The notes: a model not told the origin generated them from the sequence alone. A stretch of DNA of 64,000 nt from Alphaproteobacteria bacterium (GCA_025362975.1 JANYES010000005.1:1-64000), one strand, 5' to 3'; numbered from the stretch's first letter, positions 54,641 through 63,606 are shown. Numbers and translations are program-made.

Positions 54641-55006
54641 GTTACCCCCCTATTTATTCAATAACACCAGCGTTACCAATGGCAACTGGGAGAGTTTGAA
54701 AACCTGTCATTAGATTAGGTAGTGATAGCCTTCGATCTTTCGACCTATTGTATAACTATCACCTCCCCCAGCCATGCTGAGGAGTGCTTGCGGTCGCACT
54801 TAAACCGCTAACGACAGGGGTTTCAACGCCCCACGAACGCTATTGCGCTCACGAACTGGATGATAGGGTGCAATCAGGGAACGTCAATCGTAAATAGTGC
54901 TATGCGATATAATGTGATTCGTTATAATCCAAAGGAGTACTTATAATTCAAGCTGGTGCTTTACCTTGCGGTAGGAAGTCTCATTAAGATAGTCAGCCGC
55001 AAGTTT

Positions 55007-55025
55007 GGGGGTAAATCTGGGGGTA
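55007..55025 (+). repeat. Right arm-type repeat of element 3
   Basis: GGGGGTAAATCTGGGGGTA corresponds to the left-end repeat at 45,654 and lies about 60 bp inside the right junction. Confidence 0.6.
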
Positions 55026-55083
55026 ATGCATCTGGCAATAGCATGAGAAATGATTTATATTCAAATTGTTATGCGGTTGATAT

Positions 55084-55105
55084 GAATCCTGTCGCCCGCC
55101 ATTCT
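55084..55105 (+). repeat. Right attachment site of element 3 (tRNA-Trp 3' remnant)
   Basis: GAATCCTGTCGCCC is identical to the T-arm and acceptor part of tRNA-Trp; GCCATT then matches after loss of two bases. It defines the right boundary of the element. Confidence 0.82.
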
Positions 55106-55306
55106 TGATAAATCCGCTTTCCAGCCATCAAACGGAAGGGATTTCTCAAGATATATTCAAGACTTGAAGTTCGCAACGCGAGTTCGAAAACATAAAAGCG
55201 ATAATTGGCGTTTTTGCTCGATTGTCGCACCTCACGAAGAACTCGTAAGCTCTCGAACGTTACTATTTTAGAGCTTCAGGCGAAAACAAAAAGATGCGTC
55301 GAACGG

Positions 55307-57742
55307 CTATAACGCCCGGATGCAGCGCCCATACAACATCGCAGCGATAAAGCCAATGACATACACCAACCAGCCCAGCATCAGCACATGCGTGAATCCG
55401 ATCTTCATCGCCAGAATCACCGACAGCACCGACGCCAGCACGCTGGTCAGCCCATTGACGCCCCACGCCCACGGAATAAACCGCGGGTTAATTCCCTGCA
55501 CATGCGCCAGTCCAGCCGCGAACGGCACCCCCATCACAACGCCAAACGGCAGCAATGTCACGATCACCAGCAGCGCACGCGCCCAGAATTCAAACAGCGC
55601 TGTCGCCGACATCAGCGGGGGTACCGCCAACAGCCACAACCCGAGCAGCACCACCGGCGCAAGCGTGCCGAGGCGCATCAGTTTTTCCGGCGTCACCTTC
55701 AGCCTGCTGCGGAGATACGAGCCGACTCCGGCGGAAAACAACAGGCTGCCGAGAATAATCGCCAGCGAATACATCGGGTCGCCGAGATAAAATGAAAGCC
55801 GCTGCATCAACCCCACTTCAACCATAATGAAGCCAAGCCCCAGCGACGCGAAATACAACAGCAAAAACGGGGCGCCAGCGACCAGCAAACCGCTCGCGTT
55901 GAACATCAGTAGCGGCACCACCATCCCAACCGCCGAAACGACCGTGCTCATCACCAGCCAGTGGCGCAGCTGGCAGACCGGGCAAATAGACCCCGGGGCG
56001 GCGAGTGTGTCACTCATTTTGATATCCTGGAAAAAGAACGGGCTGTCATCAAAGCTCGGCCCGATATCGTATGGGTATCGTTCCAGCAATTTTACGCGCT
56101 CGTCTTCAGAGGGCGCGTTGAGCAAGCGCTTGTAGGTGGCGCGAACGCTTGCCAGTTGCGGCTGATAGAAGGAATTGACCCATTCCTCCAGCTTCAGCTG
56201 CAATTTAGGGTCAAACAGCTTCGGAAGATACACCACGGCTGCCGGTTTTTTCCAGAGGCTCTTCAGCGCCACAGTTATTTCCTGCGGCGTAAACGGCGTT
56301 TTTTTTACAAACGTCACACCCCAGAAACGGCCCGGGTAACCGGAATCTTCGGCAGTGACGAAAATGCATTTTTCCGGATTGGCGATGCCTTCGCGCTTGG
56401 CCGCCTCGATGAAATTGCTCGACATGCGAATCGCCTCGCGGGCCACGGGATAGGTCAGCCAGCGCATGCTGACCATTATGCCGTCGGGTTTAAGCGCGCG
56501 CAAATAATCCTGCATCGCTTCAACGGTATACAGGTAATTTTCCGTGAGGATATACGCGCCCGCGTTGCTGGCGGCATAGGTATCGATGCCGCTCATGGTG
56601 ATTTTGTCGAAACTGCCCGGGTGCTGGCGCACGAAATTACGCCCTTCCGCACGGTAGGCTTTGACATCCGACCAGTGCGGCCATTTTAAGAAGTTGGCAA
56701 ACTTTCCCATCATCAGATCATACGTGGCGGCATTAACTTCCACGGCTTGTATATGGTCGGTGGTGGTAAAGGCCCGGGCGCGCACAATATCGGCGCCGCC
56801 GCCGGTGCCTATGATCAGCACGTTGCGATTCTTCGTATTCATCTGGTACAGCAGCGGCAGCGACACCGCGCCAACCGTGTCCATTACATGGTGCATCAAC
56901 GCTTCATCGACCTCGACTGGCGACAGCATACCGCTGGGCGCGAGTCCATCCTGTGTTAACAGCTTGCGTTCACCGGTCGTGGAGATATCGATGCGCGCGA
57001 TGGGCGTCCACACCTGTGCCTCGATTGGCGGCGGCAGATTTTGCTCGGCAGCCTTTGCCACAAGGCTGCCAAGCTCCTTGTACTGCCCCGGCCAGTAGTT
57101 GATAAGCCGGTTGCCGACCACCGCGAAGGCAAGCGCTATACATACGGCAAAGCCGAGCGCATGCCACTGCCAGCGTGGCGCGAACGATGCCTGCAACACC
57201 AGCGATATGCACGCCATCAGCGAGCATAGCCACAGCAGCGTCGGCGCGCCCAACGGGCGCAGTAACAGCATCACCAGCACAGCGCCTGCGGCACTTGCCA
57301 CCAGATCGGCGGCATAAAGCTTTTGCACGTGAGCACCGTAGCTCAGCAACAACAAACCCACCGCCATGCCGCCGCAGAAAAACGGAACGACCAGAATCAG
57401 GTTCGCCGTCTGCGAAAGTTGGGACTGGTGTGGATACCAGACGGGAATGTGGCTGACATAGCTCAGGCACAGCAGCGAAGAAACACCAAACAGCGCGGTA
57501 AATTGCATGATCCAGTGAAACGGCGGCGTCCCGCGATGCGACATCAGGCTCAGCACCACCCCTGCAAGCCCAAACCCCATCAGCGCGATGGTGACCGTGA
57601 AATAAACGATCTGGTTATAATAAAGGGACGACAGAATACGCACCTGCACCAGTTCCAGCCCCATTATGGCTGCCGCCAGAAACGCGATTGCCATGTACAG
57701 TTCTGCTCGCGCGGTTGGGGGCGTTTGGATTGGCAAGGGCAA
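55307..57742 (-). CDS. Membrane protein with fused spermidine-synthase-like domain
   Basis: The protein has 811 residues. An N-terminal block of about six or seven membrane helices is followed by a soluble domain of about 300 residues, with a Rossmann methyltransferase-like motif (VLIIGTGGGADIVRARAF, AVEVNAATYDLM), then a second block of about seven helices. This architecture is found in spermine/spermidine-synthase-like membrane proteins of proteobacteria. The aminopropyltransferase active-site residues are not clearly conserved, so the substrate is unknown. The gene is convergent with element 3 and seems complete. Confidence 0.8.
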   Translation of the reverse strand: MPLPIQTPPTARAELYMAIAFLAAAIMGLELVQVRILSSLYYNQIVYFTVTIALMGFGLAGVVLSLMSHRGTPPFHWIMQFTALFGVSSLLCLSYVSHIPVWYPHQSQLSQTANLILVVPFFCGGMAVGLLLLSYGAHVQKLYAADLVASAAGAVLVMLLLRPLGAPTLLWLCSLMACISLVLQASFAPRWQWHALGFAVCIALAFAVVGNRLINYWPGQYKELGSLVAKAAEQNLPPPIEAQVWTPIARIDISTTGERKLLTQDGLAPSGMLSPVEVDEALMHHVMDTVGAVSLPLLYQMNTKNRNVLIIGTGGGADIVRARAFTTTDHIQAVEVNAATYDLMMGKFANFLKWPHWSDVKAYRAEGRNFVRQHPGSFDKITMSGIDTYAASNAGAYILTENYLYTVEAMQDYLRALKPDGIMVSMRWLTYPVAREAIRMSSNFIEAAKREGIANPEKCIFVTAEDSGYPGRFWGVTFVKKTPFTPQEITVALKSLWKKPAAVVYLPKLFDPKLQLKLEEWVNSFYQPQLASVRATYKRLLNAPSEDERVKLLERYPYDIGPSFDDSPFFFQDIKMSDTLAAPGSICPVCQLRHWLVMSTVVSAVGMVVPLLMFNASGLLVAGAPFLLLYFASLGLGFIMVEVGLMQRLSFYLGDPMYSLAIILGSLLFSAGVGSYLRSRLKVTPEKLMRLGTLAPVVLLGLWLLAVPPLMSATALFEFWARALLVIVTLLPFGVVMGVPFAAGLAHVQGINPRFIPWAWGVNGLTSVLASVLSVILAMKIGFTHVLMLGWLVYVIGFIAAMLYGRCIRAL

Positions 57743-57881
57743 GCTTCGAAATTTGTTTCTTTACAAGAACAAGCGCTAAAATATAGGCAATCATGTTGCT
57801 GGTAGCAAGCTGTTAATGCTAATCGATTTTCCTTATAGTACTGATTGTTAATGGCCGAAATTAATTGTTATTAATTAATCC

Positions 57882-57909
57882 TTGCGGTTTCAAGGCAGTC
57901 TAGTATAAA
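57882..57909 (+). promoter_or_regulatory. Putative promoter of the VPLPA-CTERM protein gene
   Basis: TTGCGG, a 16-bp spacer and TATAAA lie about 50 bp before ATG 57957, in an otherwise AT-rich gap. The -10 is good, the -35 moderate. Confidence 0.45.
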
Positions 57910-57956
57910 AAACCTATAAATAATTAATAATTTTGTCAAAAAATCAAGGATAAGCC

Positions 57957-58601
57957 ATGAAAATCCGCTCTCTCGTCCTCGCAGCTGCCTTCGCACTGTT
58001 CACCGGCGCTGCGCAGGCAAACGCAATCAATTACAGCGGCGCCGTGGTCAGCATGGGCACCGTCCTCATCGGACAGACCGGCACGATTAGCAACCCGCTG
58101 GGCACCGTGCTCACCCTGCCTCACTCCATCAGCGTCGGCAGCCTGATCACCGGCAAGCTGCCGCAGAACGCGATCATCACCTTCACCTACACGTTCACCG
58201 GCCTGCGCAGCGGCGTTATCAACAGCACCAGCGGCTATAACTACACCAAAGCCGGCAACCACTACGCCGGTTTCTCCAACGGCGATTCGCTCACGGGCGT
58301 CACCAATTTCGGCAGCGTTAATGGTGTGTCCGGTACGGCGCTGGTCTTCGCCACCGCCGACATGACCGCCATCACCGGCGGCCACGCTTCAGGCACCACC
58401 ACGGTTGCAAACTTCACCAGCCTTGCCGAATCCTTCGCCAGCGCCTTCCTCGGCTCCATCACCCGCAGCCCGCGCGGCACCGGCATCATCACTTACGTGG
58501 TCTCCAGCATTCCGCTTCCAGCTTCGCTGCCGGTGGTGTTATTGGCTGTGGCTGGCCTGTTCATTGTATCAAGCCGCAAAAATCGCGCGCTCGCCGCTTA
58601 A
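57957..58601 (+). CDS. VPLPA-CTERM sorted secreted protein
   Basis: The protein has 214 residues. The signal peptide (KIRSLVLAAAFALFTGAAQA) is followed by a Thr/Ser/Gly-rich beta-type region. The C-terminus has the tripartite sorting signal: IPLPASLP, a hydrophobic helix (VVLLAVAGLFIVS) and a basic end (SSRKNRALAA). This corresponds to the VPLPA-CTERM/PEP-CTERM class processed by exosortase-type enzymes and linked to extracellular polysaccharide. No exosortase gene is in the window. A strong terminator follows. Confidence 0.8.
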   Translation: MKIRSLVLAAAFALFTGAAQANAINYSGAVVSMGTVLIGQTGTISNPLGTVLTLPHSISVGSLITGKLPQNAIITFTYTFTGLRSGVINSTSGYNYTKAGNHYAGFSNGDSLTGVTNFGSVNGVSGTALVFATADMTAITGGHASGTTTVANFTSLAESFASAFLGSITRSPRGTGIITYVVSSIPLPASLPVVLLAVAGLFIVSSRKNRALAA

Positions 58602-58633
58602 GCCAAACGTTTATATTTTAAGATGTTATTTGA

Positions 58634-58683
58634 GTAACGGCTTTGGCAACCTCCTGTTTGCCAAGGGCCGTTACCGTTTTTTC
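58634..58683 (+). terminator. Rho-independent terminator after the VPLPA-CTERM gene
   Basis: GTAACGGC-TTTGGCAA and TTTGCCAA-GGGCCGTTAC form an extended, slightly interrupted stem, followed by CGTTTTTT. Confidence 0.87.
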
Positions 58684-58826
58684 TTGAAATTTTATAAAAT
58701 TAAATTTTATTAACCAAGTTACCTTTACTTCATGTCATATCGACCCCCTTCAGTGGGAAATGAGGTACAGGCTTCACCGGATCGAAATCCGGAGAAGTGC
58801 TCGATTGGCACTGTGGAGTTTTTCCC

Positions 58827-59168
58827 ATGTCCAAGACGAAAACGATCGGCGACCTGACGGCGACCCTCTGCCCCCACTGTGGCAAGCACGTCGACCTCTT
58901 CAACGAGGGCCACGACCACCTGACGGCGGTCTACCACGACCCCAAGGCCACCGGGCTGAAGAAGTCGGCGACCATCCCGCCGGGCTACTACACCCGCGTG
59001 CCCGTCAAGGAAGGCCAGGAAGTGCTTATCCTCGACGTCGTGCTCGACAACCCGGCCAGCCTCGACGTCGGCCTCGTCGACCTGCCGTTCATCGGGAAGG
59101 CGATCGGGGTCAAGATCAACCCGCCGCTGCAGGCCTACATCGGCAGCGGCGAGATCAAGATCTCGTAA
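58827..59168 (+). CDS. GC-rich hypothetical protein with a CxxC motif
   Basis: The protein has 113 residues from ATG 58827 (MSKTKTIGDLTATLCPHCGK), with GGAG nine bases upstream; the ORF-track start adds 10 unlikely codons. One CPHCGKHVD cluster near residue 15 could bind zinc with the nearby histidines (GHDH). The rest is beta-like (VLILDVVLDNPASLDVGLVDL). Its codon use is almost wholly C/G-ending, clearly stronger than in the adjacent secE and the VPLPA gene, which suggests acquisition. No family recognised. Confidence 0.65.
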   Translation: MSKTKTIGDLTATLCPHCGKHVDLFNEGHDHLTAVYHDPKATGLKKSATIPPGYYTRVPVKEGQEVLILDVVLDNPASLDVGLVDLPFIGKAIGVKINPPLQAYIGSGEIKIS

Positions 59169-59205
59169 GCTCGCCAACTACTAACCCGCCGCCTTAACCA
59201 GCGGC

Positions 59206-59243
59206 CAAAACACTCCCCCTCCCCAAGAGGCGGGGGTGTTTTG
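59206..59243 (+). terminator. Terminator between the GC-rich gene and secE
   Basis: CAAAACAC-TCCCC and GGGG-GTGTTTTG form a strong stem. The A-run/T-run arms allow termination from either side. Confidence 0.8.
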
Positions 59244-59285
59244 CATTTTGGCGGCAAAAAACCCGGTTTTATCCGGTAAAAACGC

Positions 59286-59313
59286 TTGAAAACATTTTCA
59301 GATGCGGTATAAG
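59286..59313 (+). promoter_or_regulatory. Promoter of secE-nusG
   Basis: TTGAAA, a 16-bp spacer and TATAAG, 46 bp before secE. Good -10 and moderate -35. Confidence 0.55.
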
Positions 59314-59359
59314 GACGGCTTCCCCCTTGTTGTAAACGCATACATAGAATCGAACACCG

Positions 59360-59551
59360 ATGGCCAACCTCAATCCCGCAAAATTCATCCGCGAAGTCCG
59401 CCAGGAAATGGGTAAAGTCTCGTGGCCGAGCCGCAAGGAAACCACAATTTCCACCGCAATGGTACTGGGCCTCGCCACCACCGCGGCTACGTTTTTCGTT
59501 TTCGTTGATTGGGCGGTCGGCACGCTGGTGCGCGCCGTTATCGGCATTTAG
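59360..59551 (+). CDS. secE: Preprotein translocase subunit SecE
   Basis: The 63-residue protein has the short single-helix form usual in alphaproteobacteria. The N-terminal amphipathic segment (NPAKFIREVRQEMGKVSWPSRKET) contains the conserved V-x-W-P motif, then one membrane helix (about 35-57). It clamps SecY in the SecYEG channel. nusG follows 21 bp downstream, as is standard. Confidence 0.95.
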   Translation: MANLNPAKFIREVRQEMGKVSWPSRKETTISTAMVLGLATTAATFFVFVDWAVGTLVRAVIGI

Positions 59552-59572
59552 TTTTTAACAGGAGTTATTCGC

Positions 59573-60112
59573 ATGGCATTCCGCTGGTACATCGTTCACG
59601 CTTACTCGGGCTTCGAAAAAAAAGTCGCACAGAGCATTAAAGAAACCGCCGCACAGAACGGCATCTCGCATTTGATCGAAGAAGTCGTGGTTCCGGTCGA
59701 AGAAGTGGTGGAAGTTCGCCGCGGTAAAAAAGTCGCCGCCGAGCGCAAATTCTTCCCCGGCTACGTCATGATCAAAATGGAACTGACCGACGAAACCTGG
59801 CACATGGTGAAAAACACCGCCAAGGTTACCGGCTTCCTCGGCCACGGCGGCAAAGGCCGTCCCGTGCCGATCACCGAAAAAGAAGCGGAATCCATCTTCG
59901 CGCAGGTTCGCGAGGGCCTCGAGCATCCGAAGTCGCAGATCAGCTTCGAAATCGGCGAGAACGTCAAGATCACCGATGGGCCTTTCGAATCCTTCGTGGG
60001 CCTTGTCGAAAGCGTCGACGACGAAAAATCGCGCGTCAAAGTGTCGGTATCCATTTTCGGCCGCGCCACTCCGGTCGATCTGGAATACTCGCAAGTAGAA
60101 AAAGTAGCGTAA
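59573..60112 (+). CDS. nusG: Transcription elongation/antitermination factor NusG
   Basis: The protein has 179 residues. The NGN domain (RWYIVHAYSGFEKKVAQSIKE, RKFFPGYVMIKMELTDETWH) is followed by a KOW domain at the C-terminus (IGENVKITDGPFESFVGLVESVDDEKSRVKVSVSIFGR). It binds RNA polymerase and couples it to Rho and to the ribosome. GGAGTTATTCGC precedes the ATG. The gene downstream is not rplK but a receiver-like gene starting 1 bp after the stop. Confidence 0.97.
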   Translation: MAFRWYIVHAYSGFEKKVAQSIKETAAQNGISHLIEEVVVPVEEVVEVRRGKKVAAERKFFPGYVMIKMELTDETWHMVKNTAKVTGFLGHGGKGRPVPITEKEAESIFAQVREGLEHPKSQISFEIGENVKITDGPFESFVGLVESVDDEKSRVKVSVSIFGRATPVDLEYSQVEKVA

Positions 60113-60113
60113 C

Positions 60114-60599
60114 ATGGGCAACGCCAAACCGGTCGTGATCTACATAGAAGATCAGGACCGGTTTGATCCCAAAGGCTACGGTTTCAACTATTACGACCAT
60201 ATCAAATACCTGATTGAAGAATGCGGTTTTGCCGTGGTGCATGCGCATGACTATCTCAAAGTCGCGCAGGTGCTACGCGACCATCCCGAAGCGGTCGGCA
60301 TCATCAGCGATATCGATACCCATACCAACGGCGCCGGCCTCAGTTGGTTCGAGAAATACCACGGCGAACCGGATGCCCTGCCAGTCGTTTTCGCCAGCAA
60401 CATGCTGTCTTATGAACACCGCGCGATGGCGCTTGGCGCTGTCGATTTCGTGCGCAAGCCATTCTTCGAAACCGGCGATGTGATGCACCCCGAACGCCAC
60501 GAGGAAGAAGCCGGATTCAAACAAGCCCTGACCGCCGCGCTGGACAAGCTCAAAGACCAGATTGAACGTCCGGTGATCGCCACGGGACGTTTTTCATAG
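60114..60599 (+). CDS. Stand-alone receiver-like protein between nusG and rplK
   Basis: The protein has 161 residues with a response-regulator-like receiver fold: acidic pair in VVIYIEDQD, putative phosphoacceptor Asp66 in GIISDIDTHTNG, Ser95 in VVFASN and Lys115 in FVRKPF. No output domain is present; a helical tail follows (EAGFKQALTAALDKLKDQIERP). The start, 1 bp after nusG, implies translational coupling. It may be a phosphorylation-dependent switch for translation or stress genes. The partner kinase is unknown. Confidence 0.72.
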   Translation: MGNAKPVVIYIEDQDRFDPKGYGFNYYDHIKYLIEECGFAVVHAHDYLKVAQVLRDHPEAVGIISDIDTHTNGAGLSWFEKYHGEPDALPVVFASNMLSYEHRAMALGAVDFVRKPFFETGDVMHPERHEEEAGFKQALTAALDKLKDQIERPVIATGRFS

Positions 60600-60896
60600 A
60601 TTTTCAGCCAACCGGTTCGCAATTGCTTTTTGGCGCTTTTTTCTTATAATTTCTGCTGTTCAGTCATTTAGGATTTATCCGTTAAAGGCCCGCTCAGCGC
60701 GCGCCTTTCGGCCGAATGTTTCATCGAAGATTTAATGTGAACCGGCAACTTCGCCGATTCACATGCGCATTCTCTAACCGAGGAGTTTGCTATTCTCGAC
60801 AATCTTACGCCGCATCCCGGATACGCTGAACTCGACATCAGGCAGGGTGGAAGCAACCGTCCAACAGGCGCGTTGTTTTTTTGTACTTTGGTAATC

Positions 60897-61724
60897 TTAG
60901 CGCGACGTGCCCGTCGTGCTCATGCGTTCGCGTTGCCATTTCATGACCTGGGAGTTGCGAGCGTCGAAATCGAAATATTCGCCGCTTTCCCAACCACGGA
61001 TAAAATCCGCCAGTGTGCGCAGCTGGGCGAAGCGCGCCAGCGATTTGCGTTCCCGAACGGCAGGCACTTCAAATCCGGCGCGATGGGCCAGATATTCCAA
61101 CGCAATCAGCGATAACGTTTCGGTGCCGCTCAGCATCATCACATCGTGCTCCAGCCACCAGAAAAACCCGATGGCGGCGTGTTTGCGCAGCTGCAACTCG
61201 TTGTCCATGTGCGTCGCATCGGCAAAGGCCTGCGACAGCATGGCCCAGCGCTGTTCTTCGTCGCAGGCTTCGTGAATGACATGGTTTTCGTTGGCAACGA
61301 TGGCCGGTGCAGGAGCGCGATCGCTCGGCCAGCTATTGCCATAATGCGTGCGCGCCTGTTCAAACGTCAGCACCCTGCCCTCATCACCGGCTTCCCGAAG
61401 GTGCTGATGCCACGAGGTGACGCGCTTTGCTTCATCGCGCACATGGTCTTTCTGGTTATTAGGAATAGGCAGGCGAATCACATACGCGTCCGAGCGGTGA
61501 TGGAGTTGTTTAAGCCCGTCATTGTGCAATATTTCAGATAATTCTGTCACAAGACATATTGCATCCGCCACTTCCTCCCCGCGCGCCAGCATTTCTTTCA
61601 CCGCTTTTGCGCATAGCCGCGCGTATGCGTCGCCCTGCGTCGCATTTTTTTTCCTCGCGATACCTTGCGCGGGACTTACATAAGGCTCTTCCAGCCCTTG
61701 TATTTTAAGTTGGTGCCTAGGCAT
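60897..61724 (-). CDS. Hypothetical protein, inserted before rplK
   Basis: The protein has 275 residues, is mostly helical and has several Trp residues (AIGFFWWLEHDVMML, LADFIRGWESGEYFDF). There is no signal peptide or clear membrane segment. No family recognised. Codon use is host-like. It lies on the opposite strand between the receiver-like gene and the rplK promoter, and the usual nusG-rplK adjacency is broken here. The roughly 300 bp to its right side of nusG-receiver hold no other gene. Confidence 0.6.
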   Translation of the reverse strand: MPRHQLKIQGLEEPYVSPAQGIARKKNATQGDAYARLCAKAVKEMLARGEEVADAICLVTELSEILHNDGLKQLHHRSDAYVIRLPIPNNQKDHVRDEAKRVTSWHQHLREAGDEGRVLTFEQARTHYGNSWPSDRAPAPAIVANENHVIHEACDEEQRWAMLSQAFADATHMDNELQLRKHAAIGFFWWLEHDVMMLSGTETLSLIALEYLAHRAGFEVPAVRERKSLARFAQLRTLADFIRGWESGEYFDFDARNSQVMKWQRERMSTTGTSR

Positions 61725-61814
61725 AAACCATTATTTATCTTTGTTTTTCTTGCTATCCGCTATGTCATGCGCTACACAGGCGCTTCGCCTGATGCAATTA
61801 TTCCTATTTTTTTC

Positions 61815-61843
61815 TTGCAATGGCGATAGGCAGCTTCTATAAG
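61815..61843 (+). promoter_or_regulatory. Promoter of rplK-rplA-rplJ-rplL
   Basis: TTGCAA, a 17-bp spacer and TATAAG, followed by a leader of about 100 bp to the rplK start. The leader contains the repeated-stem sequence CTTTAATGTAAAGG. It is the only good promoter before rplK. Confidence 0.7.
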
Positions 61844-61943
61844 TCTGCCTCCCTTTAATGTAAAGGGAAAAAAGCATTGGGAGTCCGTGCGGCCCGTATT
61901 TAAGGCTTGATGCGGACGTTAACACCACTTGAGGAAGTATAAA

Positions 61944-62378
61944 ATGGCTAAGAAAATTGTCGGTTATATCAAACTGCAAATTCCTGCCGGTAAGGCCAAT
62001 CCGTCGCCGCCAGTAGGTCCCGCTCTCGGTCAGCGCGGCCTGAACATCATGGAATTCTGCAAAGCGTTCAACGCTGCAACCCAGAAAATGGAACCGGGCG
62101 CTCCGATTCCGGTGGTTATCACCGCTTATCAGGACCGTACGTTTACCTTCATTACCCGCCTGTCGCCCGTTTCTTATTACATTAAGAAAGCGACCAAGAT
62201 TGCCAAGGGTTCACAGACCCCGGGTAAAGGCGCTACCGCCGGTAAAATCACGATGACGCAGATCCGCGACATCGCGAAAGAGAAAATGAAAGACTTAAAC
62301 GCTCATGACGTTGAAGCAGCTGCCCGCATGATTCGCGGCTCTGCCCAGTCCATGGGCCTTGAAATTGTGGAGGCTTAA
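61944..62378 (+). CDS. rplK: Ribosomal protein uL11
   Basis: The 144-residue protein starts [20 protein letters not shown] at 61944, with GAGGAAG upstream; the ORF-track start is five codons too early. The N-terminal thiostrepton-region domain and C-terminal rRNA-binding domain are intact ([36 protein letters not shown]). It builds the GTPase-associated centre. rplA follows with a GGAGG inside the rplK end. Confidence 0.97.
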   Translation: MAKKIVGYIKLQIPAGKANPSPPVGPALGQRGLNIMEFCKAFNAATQKMEPGAPIPVVITAYQDRTFTFITRLSPVSYYIKKATKIAKGSQTPGKGATAGKITMTQIRDIAKEKMKDLNAHDVEAAARMIRGSAQSMGLEIVEA

Positions 62379-62382
62379 GATC

Positions 62383-63081
62383 ATGCCACGCGTAGCAAAA
62401 AAGAGGAAAGGCCTCATCGCTAAAGTCGACATCACGAAGCGTTACAAGCTTGATGAAGCTGTAAAGCTCGTGAAATCCTCGGTCACCAGCAAATTCGATG
62501 AAACCATCGACATCTGCATGAACCTCGGTATCGACCCGAAGCAGACCGAACAGACCATCCGCGGCATGGTTGCCATGCCAAACGGCACCGGCAAAAACAT
62601 CATAGTTGCCGTATTCGCCCGCGGGGAAAAAGCAGCGGATGCCCTTAAAGCTGGCGCTGATTTCGCTGGCGCAGAAGACCTTTTCGAAAAGATCAACGGC
62701 GGTTTCACTGATTTCGACCGCCTGATCGCCACCCCGGACATGATGGCTCTCGTCGGCCGTCTTGGTAAAGTACTGGGCCCGAAAGGCCTGATGCCGAACC
62801 CGAAACTCGGCACCGTCACCCCGAACGTGGTCGACGCTGTGAAAGCAGCTAAATCCGGCCAGGTTGAATTCCGTCTCGATAAAGCTTCCATCGTCCATGC
62901 GGGCGTTGGCAAAGCCAGCTTCTCCGAAGAGCATCTCATCCAGAACATTAAAGCGTTCATCGATGCTGTGACCAAAGCGAAGCCGAACGGTGTCAAAGGC
63001 AACTACATCAAGAAAATCGGCCTCTCTTCGTCGATGGGTTTGGGCATTAAGCTCGACCTTACCGACCTTGCAGCCGCTTAA
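62383..63081 (+). CDS. rplA: Ribosomal protein uL1
   Basis: The 232-residue protein starts [20 protein letters not shown] at 62383 after GGAGG; the ORF-track start at 62,359 lies inside rplK. The L1 signature is present ([21 protein letters not shown]). It forms the L1 stalk. In many bacteria L1 also represses its own operon through mRNA binding; no clear site was identified here. Confidence 0.97.
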   Translation: MPRVAKKRKGLIAKVDITKRYKLDEAVKLVKSSVTSKFDETIDICMNLGIDPKQTEQTIRGMVAMPNGTGKNIIVAVFARGEKAADALKAGADFAGAEDLFEKINGGFTDFDRLIATPDMMALVGRLGKVLGPKGLMPNPKLGTVTPNVVDAVKAAKSGQVEFRLDKASIVHAGVGKASFSEEHLIQNIKAFIDAVTKAKPNGVKGNYIKKIGLSSSMGLGIKLDLTDLAAA

Positions 63082-63093
63082 AGGAGCTGACTC

Positions 63094-63606
63094 ATGAATC
63101 GTGCAGAAAAAAAAGCTTCGATCGAAAGCGTCAACGCCACCTTGAAAGAGGCGCAGATCGCACTAGTTGTACATAATAACGGCCTCACGGTCGCACAGAT
63201 GTCCGACCTCCGTGCTAAAATGCGTGCCGTAGGCGCTCACTTCAAAGTCTCTAAAAACCGTCTCGCCAAAATCGCGACCGTAGGCACCCCGTACGAAAAT
63301 CTCGCCGACCTTCTCAAGGGCCCGGCGGCAATCGCTACGTCGGCTGACCCGGTTTCGGTTGCTAAAGGCCTCGTGGACTTTGCTAAAACTAACGATAAGC
63401 TCGTCATTATTGGCGGTGCTTTCGCTGGCCAGAAGCTCGACGTGAAAGCCGTCGAAGCCCTGTCGAAATTACCTTCGCTCGACGAACTTCGTGGCAGACT
63501 CGTGGGCCTGTTACAGGCTCCGGCGCAACGTATCGCAAGTGTGCTTCAGGCACCCGGCGGTGCAGTGGCGCGTGTTATCGCGGCTCATTCTACGAAAGAA
63601 GGCTAA
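63094..63606 (+). CDS. rplJ: Ribosomal protein uL10
   Basis: The 170-residue protein starts MNRAEKKASIESVNATLKEA. The N-terminal rRNA-binding domain (LRAKMRAVGAHFKVSKNRLAK) is followed by the C-terminal helix that binds L7/L12 dimers (PAQRIASVLQAPGGAVARVI). AAGGAGCTGACTC supplies the ribosome site. An 81-bp gap with no gene separates it from rplL. Confidence 0.97.
   Translation: MNRAEKKASIESVNATLKEAQIALVVHNNGLTVAQMSDLRAKMRAVGAHFKVSKNRLAKIATVGTPYENLADLLKGPAAIATSADPVSVAKGLVDFAKTNDKLVIIGGAFAGQKLDVKAVEALSKLPSLDELRGRLVGLLQAPAQRIASVLQAPGGAVARVIAAHSTKEG

Larger units (their letters stand above)
45520..55105 (+). mobile_element. Integrative element 3, inserted at the 3' end of tRNA-Trp
   Basis: The tRNA 3' sequence GAATCCTGTCGCCC (45,520-45,533) recurs at 55,084-55,097, followed in both places by GCCATT apart from a two-base deletion on the right. 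A related 19-bp pair of GGGGGTA-type repeats lies near both ends (45,654 and 55,007). The tyrosine integrase is the first gene. Replication genes run rightwards (AlpA, primase-polymerase, ATPase), then DUF5681, then a set of small and mainly minus-strand cargo genes with lipoprotein or membrane features. No structural phage or conjugation genes are present. The gene plan parallels element 2. Confidence 0.87.
54641..55306. other. Right end of element 3 and junction
   Basis: This 666-bp stretch contains no credible gene. From left to right it holds unassigned sequence with a palindrome-rich part near 54,790-54,850, the arm-type repeat at 55,007-55,025 and the tRNA-Trp 3' remnant at 55,084-55,105. 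Host sequence then leads to the convergent membrane protein gene. Confidence 0.55.
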
